Of a DNA stretch of 6,924 bases, positions 1 through 6,820 are shown piece after piece. Numbering within the stretch: the stretch's first letter is position 1; each line of letters opens with the position of its first letter. The DNA is from CAYLLN01 sp036496265 (lineage in GTDB: Bacteria > Planctomycetota > Planctomycetia > Pirellulales > Pirellulaceae). The position numbers and the translations under genes were made by a program. The notes beneath the pieces were generated by a model. The model was not told where the DNA came from, ran no database searches, and saw only the letters and a program-made list of their open reading frames with translations. The stretch covers positions 1 to 6,924 of the forward strand of contig DASXLL010000283.1 of NCBI GenBank assembly GCA_036496265.1, read 5' to 3'.

Positions 1-661
1 AAAGCCCGCGCCAAGCCATAATGGGCCGCCGCCTCGCCCACATCGAGCTTGATCGCTTGCTGATAGGCCTCCGCCGCCAAAGCAAAATCGTTTTTGTCCA
101 GCGCCAACTCGCCGCTCGCCAGATACGTCTCCACATACGTCGGCTGCCGCTTTGTGACGACGTTATAGACCGTGTCGAGCACCTTCTTCGGATCAAGGCC
201 CTGGCTCAAATAAAACCGCCCGACAACGATCTGATTCACCGCGTCGCTATATCGCCAGGGCGCCTGCTGAACCATCTGAGTGATTTCAACGTCCAGCCGC
301 GCCGCCCGCTCCGGCTGCCGATTGAACTGACACACCTCCCGGCCCAGCCAACGCAGCTGCAAGCTGTAAGGAAATCGCGCAATTCCCTCGTCCAGGGTTT
401 TTAGCGCCGCTTCATACCGCCCTAGCTCCATCTCCGCGCGGATTTTCAGAAGGCGATAATTCTCACTGAAATCATTCTCCGCAATCGCCTTCTCACACGC
501 CGAGATACACTCGGCATACTTCCCGCCGCGATAAAGCTGCGTCGTTTCCGATAGATCCGCAGCGACGGCGTCGCCGTCGAGAATTACAGCCAAAATGCCG
601 AGCAGTGCCGCGATAAGAAATACAAACCCGACGCGTAAGCGAGGGAAAAGAAAGCCACCAC
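1..661 (-). CDS. TPR-repeat protein, N-terminal part (3' end outside window)
   Basis: Reading leftward, this frame is open from just after an in-frame TAG (about 685) to the window edge, giving about 220 codons. A hydrophobic stretch (residues ~13-28, LYFLIAALLGILAVIL) followed by DGDAVAA looks like a signal peptide or anchor, so the rest is probably periplasmic. After it come helical repeats of TPR type: about 40-107 (LYRGGKYAECISACEKAI, then LGRYEAALKTLDEGIARFP) and about 175 to the edge (NDFALAAEAYQQAIKLD, AAAHYGLARAF). TPRs bind proteins; the partner is unknown. No ATG precedes the hydrophobic segment. Candidates are GTG at 661 or 658 and TTG at 625, none with a clear ribosome binding site, and none gives a basic n-region. 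The start therefore remains open. The gene follows the RND pump by 217 bp on the same strand, but nothing ties it to efflux. I recognise the sequence as resembling planctomycete TPR proteins, from memory only. Confidence 0.82.
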
Positions 662-692
662 GTGGCCCGCCGCTCGCGCGATGGGCTAAGGT
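621..692. repeat. Dispersed planctomycete-type intergenic repeat (probable)
   Basis: The plus strand at 625-646 reads aacccgacgcgtaagcgagg. Read as codons it gives NPTRKRG, a peptide I recognise from many spurious small ORFs in planctomycete genomes, which marks a sequence scattered between genes. The similarity may continue through the interrupted palindrome GCCAC-cac-GTGGC (654-666) to gatgggctaagg (680-691). Only one copy is in the window, so the dispersed status and the ends come from memory and are approximate. It covers all candidate start codons of the TPR gene read on the minus strand. Confidence 0.45.
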
Positions 693-878
693 GCTCTGCA
701 AACCACGCTTCCATTCCATCGGCCGAGGTACTCCCTTGGCGGCGCTTTCCCACACGTCGCCCCGGCCATGCGGCTTTTCCGCCTAACTGCGATCGACGCG
801 CACAGCCAGAATCATAATCTAGCGGCGCATTGCCCTCCAAGCATTTTCAGAGAAAAATGATCGTTAGCAAAAGGGTCG

Positions 879-3800
879 TTAGGATCCGGCCGCGGCTTGC
901 GGCTGAGGTTCCGCAACAGACACCGGCTCGGCGCGCCAACGAGATACCCACAGCAACACGGCGCCAAGATCATCGAGATAAGAATAGATCACCGGAATCG
1001 CCAGCAGCGTTAACAGCAGCGACAGCGTCTGCCCGCCGACGGTCAGCACGGCGATCGATCGCCGTTCCTCCGCGCCCGGACCAGTCGCGATCAACAGCGG
1101 CAACAACCCCGCGACGAACGAAATCGTCGTCATCAAAATCGGCCGCAACCGATCGCGGTTGGCCTGCAAAATCGCGTCCAGCCGCGTCAGCCCCTTCTCG
1201 CGGAGCACGTTCGTGTGATCGATCTGCAAAATCGACGCCTTCTTCACGACGCCGAACAGCACGAGGATGCCCAGTGCCGAATACAAATTCAGCGTTTCTC
1301 CACCCCAATACAAGCTGACGAGACCAAACGGCACGGCCAGTGGCAGCGAGAGCAAAATCGTCAGCGGATGGACCAGGTGCTCGTATTGCGCTGCCAGCAC
1401 GATGTACATGAACACAGCCGACAGCGCGAACGTCCATATAAAATCTTTGAGCGTCCGTTCCAGCTCGCGGCCGCGGCCCAAAATCTTGGTGTCAAAACCC
1501 AGCGGAAGGCCGATCTCCTTCACTTCTGCGTTCAGCGCTTCCAACCGATTTGCGAGTGCAAATCCCGGCGCGATATTGGCCCGCAAGGCGACCATCCGCT
1601 GCCGATCCAATCGATCGATGCGTGCCGGCGCAACACCGTGCTCAAACGAGACGACATTATCGATCCGCGTAAGCGCCGCCGCGGAGCCATTCGAATCCCC
1701 CTCGCGCGATCGCCGCGTCCTCTGGGGCGCTGTCCGCACGTAAAGCTGCGAAATCGACTCCACGTCCCGCCGATCCAGCCCAACCAGCCGCAATTCGACA
1801 TCGTACGCATCATCGACCGTCGCATCGCGATACCGCGACACGCGGTCATCCCCGCCCACCGCCACTCGCAGCGTATCCGCGATCTCCCGGGCATCCACAC
1901 CCAGCGCCGCCGCTCGCGGACGATCGATATGCACCAAAAGTTCCGGCTTATCCATCCGTAGTGTCGTATCGACATCCACAAAGCCTTCCACCTTGCAGCT
2001 CGGCGAATTGGGATCGATTGCATCCCGCAATTTGTCGGTGAACTCCTTGAGCGCCACAATGTCCGGCCCCGTAACGGAAAAATCAACATCCACCGGCGCG
2101 CCCTGCCGCAGCGACGTCAAATTCCGCACGCTCGCCCGTATATCAGGATACTGCTTGAACAGCTTGCGAACGTCGGCCATTTTTTCTCGCTGCGTGAAGT
2201 TGCCGGCAAACGCCGCGTTCCTATCGCCATGCCGGATGCCTTCCCACCAGCGCTTGAGCGAAAACGTCCGCGATTCAATATCGGATAGCCCCACGTACAT
2301 TTCTGCCCGATTCACGCCGCCGAATCCGCGGGTGCCCACCGTGGTCAGAAGCCTTTCGACGCCCGGAATTTCCCGGATTTGTTCTTCCAGCCGCTGCAGC
2401 ACCTCGTCCATCGACAGCAAGCTGGCCCCCTCAGGAGCCTGCAGGCTCACCTCAAACTCCGATTCATCAACGTTCGTCGGAATGTAGTCCTGCTTCACGA
2501 GATCATAGAGCCACCAGTTTGTGGCAATCGTCGCCGCGGAAAGCAGCAGCACCGCCCAGCGATATTTCATCGACAGCCGCAGCGACCACATATATGCCCG
2601 CTCCATCAGGCCATACCAGCCGCCGCGCGAAGACGGCGAATTCGGATTGGCCGTCGCTGGCTTGAGCAACTTGCTGCACATCATCGGCGTCAGCGTAAAG
2701 CTCACGAGCATTGACACTAAGATCGCCACCGTCGCCGTGATGCCGAACTGAAACAGCATTCGTCCCGTCACGCTCGACAAAAACGACACCGGCAAAAACA
2801 CGATCACCAACGAAATTGTCGTCGCCAGCACCGCCGGCCCAATTTCGCGCGTCCCCAAAATCGACGCCTGAACCGGATCCATCCCTTTTTCTTCGATGAA
2901 ATGGAACACGTTCTCCAAAACGACGATCGCATCGTCGATCACGACGCCCACCATCAGCACCAGAGCCAACATCGTTACGTTGTTGAGCGTGAAACCGAAC
3001 AGCTTCATGAACGCAAACGTCGAAATCAGCGACGCGGGAATCGCCACCGCCGCGATAAACGTCGAACGCCAGGATTTCATGAACAGCAGCACCGTGATCG
3101 TCGCGAAAATGCTGCCGACAACCAGATGCCCCTCGATTTCATGCAGTGCCGCCAGGATGTAGCGCGACTGGTCCTGAATCACCGTCACTTCCACATCGTC
3201 CGGCAACAGCGCCTTGCTCCGCGGCAGCCGATCCTTGATGCCTTGAATCACGCGAACCGTGTTTTCGCCGCTTTGCCGCTGCACCTGCAGCACGACCGCC
3301 GGCTTACTATCCAGCCGCGCCAGCGTCCGCACTTCCTTCGTCGCATCGCGGACCTCACCCAGCTCCTGCAAGCGAATGGCATGTTGACCCACGGTCGCGA
3401 TCGTCAAATCCGGAAAATCGCGGGCCCGATCGACTCGCCCCGCCGTTCGCAGCGTCAGCTCCTGAATCCCCGAATCCACGCGCCCGCCCGGTATCTCCGC
3501 ATTTTGTTGCGCCAGCGCGTCGCGCACTTGCAGGATCGACAACTTGTGCGCCGCCAGCCGGCGGGCGTCGATATTCACTTGCACCGCTCGATCGGCCGCG
3601 CCGGCAATCGTCACCTGCCCCACGCCCGGCGCCGATTCGATGACGTTTTTCACATACCGATCGGCCAGCAAATACAACTCGCTCGCCGCCCGAGGGCCGG
3701 AAACGGCCAGCGTAATGATCGGCGACGAATCCGTGTCCTGTTTCTGCACCACCGGCGGATCGAGCCCCGGCGGCAGCCGATTGGCCACGCTCGCCACCGC

Positions 3801-4133
3801 GTCGCGAACGTCTTGAGCCGCCGCGTCCAGGTTCCGCGACAAATTGAATGTCACCACCACGACCGACATGCCGTCGCTCGAGATCGAACGCAGCTCGTCG
3901 ATGCCGGCGACCGTCGCCACCGCGTCTTCAATGACCTGCGAAACCTCCGACTCCACTTCCTGCGACGCCGCGCCCAGATAGGTCGTCCGCACGTACATGC
4001 TCGGCAGGTCCATATTGGGGTACCGATCTACCCCCAAATTCGGAAATGCCACCAGTCCGGCCACGACGAGCGCCATGATCAGCATCATGGCAAACACCGG
4101 CCGGCGAACGCAAAGCTCAGCTAACCAATACAC
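879..4133 (-). CDS. RND multidrug-type efflux pump, inner-membrane subunit (HAE1/AcrB family)
   Basis: A full-length, 1084-residue proton-driven RND transporter of the inner membrane. It exports substrates (unknown here; drug- or solute-type) from periplasm or membrane through an adaptor and an outer-membrane channel. Layout: TM1 at about 12-30, first porter region ~35-330, TM2-6 ~335-490, TM7 ~527-545, second porter region ~550-890, TM8-12 ~897-1062, hydrophilic tail. The proton-relay residues of AcrB all have counterparts: D400/D401 in GVVIDDAIVVLEN (D407/D408), K965 in GVVKKASILQID (K940), R995 and T1002 in RLRPILMTT (R971, T978). The Asp pair argues for HAE1 rather than the metal (HME/CusA) type. 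AcrB Asn941 is Ala966 here. Residues ~801-820 form a basic, Ser/Gly-rich loop that looks like an insertion. The start is GTG at 4133, chosen because GAGGAG lies 8 nt upstream; stop is TAA. The adaptor gene is 91 bp upstream on the same strand. Confidence 0.97.
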   Translation of the reverse strand: MYWLAELCVRRPVFAMMLIMALVVAGLVAFPNLGVDRYPNMDLPSMYVRTTYLGAASQEVESEVSQVIEDAVATVAGIDELRSISSDGMSVVVVTFNLSRNLDAAAQDVRDAVASVANRLPPGLDPPVVQKQDTDSSPIITLAVSGPRAASELYLLADRYVKNVIESAPGVGQVTIAGAADRAVQVNIDARRLAAHKLSILQVRDALAQQNAEIPGGRVDSGIQELTLRTAGRVDRARDFPDLTIATVGQHAIRLQELGEVRDATKEVRTLARLDSKPAVVLQVQRQSGENTVRVIQGIKDRLPRSKALLPDDVEVTVIQDQSRYILAALHEIEGHLVVGSIFATITVLLFMKSWRSTFIAAVAIPASLISTFAFMKLFGFTLNNVTMLALVLMVGVVIDDAIVVLENVFHFIEEKGMDPVQASILGTREIGPAVLATTISLVIVFLPVSFLSSVTGRMLFQFGITATVAILVSMLVSFTLTPMMCSKLLKPATANPNSPSSRGGWYGLMERAYMWSLRLSMKYRWAVLLLSAATIATNWWLYDLVKQDYIPTNVDESEFEVSLQAPEGASLLSMDEVLQRLEEQIREIPGVERLLTTVGTRGFGGVNRAEMYVGLSDIESRTFSLKRWWEGIRHGDRNAAFAGNFTQREKMADVRKLFKQYPDIRASVRNLTSLRQGAPVDVDFSVTGPDIVALKEFTDKLRDAIDPNSPSCKVEGFVDVDTTLRMDKPELLVHIDRPRAAALGVDAREIADTLRVAVGGDDRVSRYRDATVDDAYDVELRLVGLDRRDVESISQLYVRTAPQRTRRSREGDSNGSAAALTRIDNVVSFEHGVAPARIDRLDRQRMVALRANIAPGFALANRLEALNAEVKEIGLPLGFDTKILGRGRELERTLKDFIWTFALSAVFMYIVLAAQYEHLVHPLTILLSLPLAVPFGLVSLYWGGETLNLYSALGILVLFGVVKKASILQIDHTNVLREKGLTRLDAILQANRDRLRPILMTTISFVAGLLPLLIATGPGAEERRSIAVLTVGGQTLSLLLTLLAIPVIYSYLDDLGAVLLWVSRWRAEPVSVAEPQPQAAAGS

Positions 4134-4141
4134 GCAATCGG

Positions 4142-4147
4142 CTCCTC
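4142..4147 (-). promoter_or_regulatory. Ribosome binding site of the RND pump gene
   Basis: GAGGAG on the minus strand, separated by 8 nt from GTG at 4133. It decides the start, because the reading frame begins with GTG rather than ATG. The protein then opens MYWLAELCVRRPVF, the usual short amphipathic N-terminus that precedes TM1 in RND pumps. Confidence 0.8.
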
Positions 4148-4150
4148 AAA

Positions 4151-4181
4151 ACGGCGAGCGGGAGGTGTAAGCCTCCCGGTA
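4151..4181. repeat. REP-like hairpin between adaptor and pump genes
   Basis: A perfect 7-bp inverted repeat, CGGGAGG (4159-4165) and CCTCCCG (4172-4178), with a 6-nt loop tgtaag, flanked by acggcgag and gt. In the adaptor-pump transcript it folds as GC-rich stem-loop 11 nt upstream of the pump's ribosome binding site. No U-run follows, so it does not look like an intrinsic terminator. The string gcgagcgggagg-tgtaa-gcctcccggt resembles a palindromic element I recall as dispersed in planctomycete genomes; only one copy is visible here. It may affect mRNA stability or the relative output of the two subunits, which is inference. Confidence 0.6.
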
Positions 4182-4224
4182 ATTGTCCACTGCAAGACCC
4201 TTCCCGTTCATTCTGTTACAAGCT

Positions 4225-5577
4225 TCAGCGAATAGCGGCCGCCGAGGTCGGCGTCAGCAACCCTTGCGGCTCCAACTCTTCGCCCGCCACAGCCTCAATC
4301 GTATCGACGCCATTGTTTTGCACCGGCGCGGCGACCGCATCAATTCGCGCGACTCGGCCCTCCGTCGCATTCGCCAGAATCAAATCTCCCGCCGCCAAAC
4401 CCGAAACAATCTCCACTCCCCGCTCCCCATGCCGCGCCGTCCTCACAACGGTCTCTTTCGAGACGCCATTAACAAGCTTCCAAACTTTTTCCGCTCCCGC
4501 AAATTCCATGATCGCCGACGCCGGCACGATCAGCGACTGAGCTGCCGGATCGACCATCACTTCGGCCTCCGCGAACAAACCCGTCCGCAAATCGCCGTTC
4601 CGATTATCAACCACGGCTTCAAACGCCAGCGACCGGCTCATCTCATCAACCGTCGGACTGATCCGCGTGATCTTCGCGACTCGCGGCTGATCGATCCCTT
4701 CAATTTTTAGCTTCACTTGCTGACCCATCTGCATCCGATGCGCATGCCGCTCCGGCATCGTCCCATGAAATCGCACCACGCTCGTCCGCACCAGCGTCGC
4801 AATCGGATCGCCGAGCTGCACGAATGAGCCATGAGCGACCTGCCGCTCTTGAATGAGACCGTCGAAGGGCGCGTGAATAACGGTGTCGGTCAGGTGTTGT
4901 TTCGCAACTTCCAGCTCCGAAGCCCGCACCCTGATTTGCGCAATCTTTTCGCCAACGCCGTTGATTGCGGCCGCGTGCCGAGCCTCCGCCGCCCCTTCGG
5001 CCGCCACCGCCTGGTCGTATTCCTCTTGCGTCACCGTATTGCGGGCATGCAACTGCAACTGCCGCACCCGAGCAATTCGCGCGCGGGTTTCGTCCCACAC
5101 AGCCTTCGCTTCTCGCACCGGCGGGGCCATATTCGGATCCAAGCTTTCGAGCGGTTCCTGGGGACGCAAACCCAACGCCGCCCGCGTCTGCATGAGCTGC
5201 GACTCGGCCAGAACGACCTGTAATTTGAAATCATCCTGATCCAGTGTCGCTAGAATCATTCCGCCGCGGATCGCATCGCCCAGATCGAAATTCACATCGT
5301 TCACTCGACCCGCAACTTTTGCCCCGACGATAGCCACCTCGTCCGCCGCCAGGCTGCCCTGCGTCCGAACGACAGCCGGCCAGATCGCCGGCTGAATCTC
5401 GACCACCGCTGCCGTCATCGTCGGCAATTCCGGTGCCTTTGGCTTCTCGGCGGCCGTGTTGGCATGTGCGCCGCGGCCACAGCCACTCGAAATGCCGGCG
5501 CAAAGAACGAGCACCAAAACGGCACAATACCTAAAGAGCCGCACCTGCGACCAAACGCTGAAGTGCATGAAGAGCAT
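4225..5577 (-). CDS. RND efflux periplasmic adaptor (membrane fusion protein, HlyD/AcrA family), lipoprotein
   Basis: About 450 residues. It bridges the inner-membrane RND pump and an outer-membrane channel in the periplasm. Numbered from the ATG at 5577: basic n-region and hydrophobic core (~11-28), then ISSGC with Cys33 as the likely lipidation site. This is an imperfect lipobox, since -3 is Ser rather than Leu. Next come a Pro/Ala linker, a first lipoyl half-motif (~80-113, AGRVNDVNFDLGDAIRGG), an alpha-helical hairpin (~115-228), the second lipoyl half-motif (~230-263, APFDGLIQERQVAHGSFVQLGD), a beta-barrel (~266-343, RTGLFAEAEVMVD) and a membrane-proximal domain (~344-418, LIVPASAIM). 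A ~30-residue C-terminal tail follows. GTG at 5583 is in frame and begins two codons earlier, but GGAAGA (5592-5587) is 9 nt from the ATG at 5577 and only 3 nt from that GTG, so I chose the ATG. Stop is TGA. The pump gene follows 91 bp downstream. Confidence 0.96.
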   Translation of the reverse strand: MLFMHFSVWSQVRLFRYCAVLVLVLCAGISSGCGRGAHANTAAEKPKAPELPTMTAAVVEIQPAIWPAVVRTQGSLAADEVAIVGAKVAGRVNDVNFDLGDAIRGGMILATLDQDDFKLQVVLAESQLMQTRAALGLRPQEPLESLDPNMAPPVREAKAVWDETRARIARVRQLQLHARNTVTQEEYDQAVAAEGAAEARHAAAINGVGEKIAQIRVRASELEVAKQHLTDTVIHAPFDGLIQERQVAHGSFVQLGDPIATLVRTSVVRFHGTMPERHAHRMQMGQQVKLKIEGIDQPRVAKITRISPTVDEMSRSLAFEAVVDNRNGDLRTGLFAEAEVMVDPAAQSLIVPASAIMEFAGAEKVWKLVNGVSKETVVRTARHGERGVEIVSGLAAGDLILANATEGRVARIDAVAAPVQNNGVDTIEAVAGEELEPQGLLTPTSAAAIR

Positions 5578-5586
5578 CCGCACCGG

Positions 5587-5592
5587 TCTTCC
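5587..5592 (-). promoter_or_regulatory. Probable ribosome binding site of the adaptor gene
   Basis: GGAAGA on the minus strand. The distance is 9 nt to ATG at 5577 and 3 nt to GTG at 5583, which favours the ATG start. The match to the anti-Shine-Dalgarno sequence is moderate. Confidence 0.5.
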
Positions 5593-5796
5593 GGCAATAG
5601 AGTCGAGTCAAGCGGGGAGAGGCGACTCCATTCTGCGAGGGAAGCAGCTCCGCTGCCAGGCACATACTTTATACCATTGCCCCCAGCCCTTTGCGACTAT
5701 TTGTCATCTTCGACTTACGAGTTCTCGAGTGCTTTCCTTCAGCTCGAAAAAGCCCCCCGCCACCATATCTCGGAGAAAAAAAGCTTTCCACCACCG

Positions 5797-6003
5797 CTAC
5801 TCAATCTTCTCCCGATCGTCATAGCTTCGCCGATCGGCCGGGTGCCACAGCGGCAAACCCTGGCGCAGGCGCTCGGCCAGCACATCCAGTTTCTCGTTGG
5901 TTCCAGGCATGGCAGCGGTCGCTTTCAAATTCACAACCTGCTGATTGCTCGGTTCAAAATCCCAATCACCCTGCTTGATGGCATCCAAGACGGAACGCGA
6001 CAC
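5797..6003 (-). CDS. Small conserved-looking protein of unknown function (68 aa)
   Basis: A 68-residue, charged, probably cytoplasmic protein with no signal peptide or membrane segment. It opens with GTG at 6003, preceded by a strong GGAGG 9 nt upstream, which is the best evidence that it is real. Visible features are an N-terminal helix-like MSRSVLDAIKQGDWDFEP, a central AMPGTNEKLDVLAERLRQGLP and a C-terminal LWHPADRRSYDD. The aromatic/acidic GDWDFEP and PLWHP segments look like conserved motifs, and I recall short planctomycete proteins with this architecture, but I know no function. It lies 64 bp after mfnB on the same strand and could share its transcript. A ~220 bp gap separates it from the adaptor gene, so it is probably not part of the efflux operon. 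I see no cysteine or metal-binding pattern and no known DNA-binding fold. Confidence 0.75.
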   Translation of the reverse strand: MSRSVLDAIKQGDWDFEPSNQQVVNLKATAAMPGTNEKLDVLAERLRQGLPLWHPADRRSYDDREKIE

Positions 6004-6012
6004 GGCGAGTAT

Positions 6013-6017
6013 CCTCC
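6013..6017 (-). promoter_or_regulatory. Ribosome binding site of the 68-aa protein
   Basis: GGAGG on the minus strand, 9 nt upstream of GTG at 6003. It supports both the reality of this small gene and its non-ATG start. An ATG at 6019 overlaps the site but is in a different frame. Confidence 0.7.
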
Positions 6018-6042
6018 ATCAAAAAGGTCGAGGCGCGAAATC

Positions 6043-6064
6043 ACTCACCACTCACCTACTCACC
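6043..6064. repeat. Three copies of ACTCACC (GGTGAGT on the coding strand)
   Basis: The heptamer occurs at 6043-6049, 6050-6056 and 6058-6064, the last after a one-base spacer. It sits within the 64 bp between the mfnB stop and the next gene. It is a short tandem repeat with no clear dyad. Its role is unknown, and it may simply be a low-complexity expansion. Confidence 0.6.
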
Positions 6065-6067
6065 CTT

Positions 6068-6820
6068 TCAGCGGCAGGGCAGTATTTGCCTCGCGCGCGC
6101 CGTCGTCAAGCAGCAAGACGCTCCATTTTCATTTTCGCCGCGCACAATCCCCGCCAGGGACTTGACACGAGCCAAATCAATCAGACCATCTCGCCCACCC
6201 CGGCAAGCCGCGCCGCGCACACCGAAATACGCCGGCTCAGCCTCCAACAGCATCGCGATGTCCTCTTCGCACAAAGACCCCGCCAGTGCCAGCTCAACAT
6301 CGCACTCTGCCGCCCTCGCCACAACTTCATCCAGCGCCTCACGCGGCAAATGTTCCCGCAGCCGCCCGCGACTCTTGTCAAACGTATCAATCAACAGCAG
6401 CTTCGCCGGCAACGTCGCCGCCAGCAACAACACATCATTAACCTGCGGACTATCCGCCGCCTTCCAATCCGCATACGCCACCGGCACAGCTAGCGTGCCC
6501 AGCGGAAGCCACTTCGCCACCTGTCGCCACCGTTCCTGCCAATTGGCAACACCACCACATCCCGCCAGTCCGATCTTCGCAAAAGCAAAACCACCCGCTT
6601 CGCTCGCCAACCTTTCCAATGCCTCGTCCAGCAACTCTCCCAACGCCACGCTCGTCACCACCCTTGAGCCAACCACTGCCTGAACCGCCTTCCAAACCCG
6701 CGGCTCCGCCGCCCCCATCGCCCCCCTCCTTGGCTCCTTCACATCCACCACATCCGCGCCCCCTTCCAGCGCAACCTCCGCCTCCCCCGCACTTCTTACA
6801 CTCACCAGCAACTTTGTCAT
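6068..6820 (-). CDS. mfnB: (5-formylfuran-3-yl)methyl phosphate synthase (MfnB, formerly DUF556)
   Basis: A 250-residue soluble cytoplasmic TIM-barrel-type enzyme. The family condenses two glyceraldehyde-3-phosphate molecules to 4-(hydroxymethyl)-2-furancarboxaldehyde phosphate, the first step to the furan of methanofuran, a formyl carrier in methanogens and in bacteria with H4MPT-linked C1 oxidation. Visible signatures are the N-terminal KLLVSVRSAGEAEVALEGG, then DVVDVKEPRRGAMGAA with K28, FAKIGLAGC with K82, a YADW motif (116-119), LLLIDTFDKSRG with D145 and K149, and FGVRGAACRGGRDG near the C-terminus. K28, K82 and K149 fit the three lysines known as important in the Methanocaldococcus enzyme (K27, K85, K155). 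The last ~25 residues after VRGEN look unconserved. The ATG at 6820 overlaps the preceding gene's stop as ATGA. The site upstream is purine-rich (GAGAAG, 3 nt away) but not a well-spaced ribosome binding site, so translational coupling is likely. Confidence 0.92.
   Translation of the reverse strand: MTKLLVSVRSAGEAEVALEGGADVVDVKEPRRGAMGAAEPRVWKAVQAVVGSRVVTSVALGELLDEALERLASEAGGFAFAKIGLAGCGGVANWQERWRQVAKWLPLGTLAVPVAYADWKAADSPQVNDVLLLAATLPAKLLLIDTFDKSRGRLREHLPREALDEVVARAAECDVELALAGSLCEEDIAMLLEAEPAYFGVRGAACRGGRDGLIDLARVKSLAGIVRGENENGASCCLTTARARQILPCR

Noticed and set aside
595..786. Plus-strand open frame containing NPTRKRGKRKP
   Set aside because: I read this as the translation of a dispersed repeat. 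There is no ribosome binding site and no domain.
493..840. A 115-codon minus-strand open frame overlapping the start of the TPR gene
   Set aside because: It is out of frame with the TPR repeats, Arg-rich and without recognisable domains. Part of it is translated repeat sequence.
662..878. Gap between the pump and TPR genes searched for a terminator or small RNA
   Set aside because: Only a 4-bp stem (GCGG-ctttt-CCGC, near 771-783) and the repeat at its left end are visible. Nothing supports a terminator or RNA gene.
861..882. Direct repeat TCGTTAG (861-867, 876-882) at the end of the pump gene
   Set aside because: Only two 7-bp copies occur, with no element between them. I saw no insertion-sequence gene or longer terminal repeat.
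2901..4124. A 407-codon open frame on the plus strand, opposite the pump gene
   Set aside because: It is antisense to the N-terminal third of a certain RND gene. Its product is extremely rich in Arg, His and Gln with no domain, as expected from the complement of GC-rich codons.
5644..5656. Inverted repeat GCAGC-tcc-GCTGC in the adaptor gene's leader
   Set aside because: A 5-bp stem with a 3-nt loop is expected by chance in sequence of this GC content.
5668..5673. TATAAA on the minus strand, about 90 bp upstream of the adaptor gene, as a -10 box
   Set aside because: At 17 nt upstream the -35 position reads tcgcaa, a poor match. A promoter for the efflux operon probably lies in 5600-5790, but I cannot place it.
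5733..5757. Bulged hairpin (GCTTT-cc-TTC / GAA-AAAGC) after the 68-aa gene as a terminator
   Set aside because: The stem is interrupted and weak, and no T-run follows in the right orientation.
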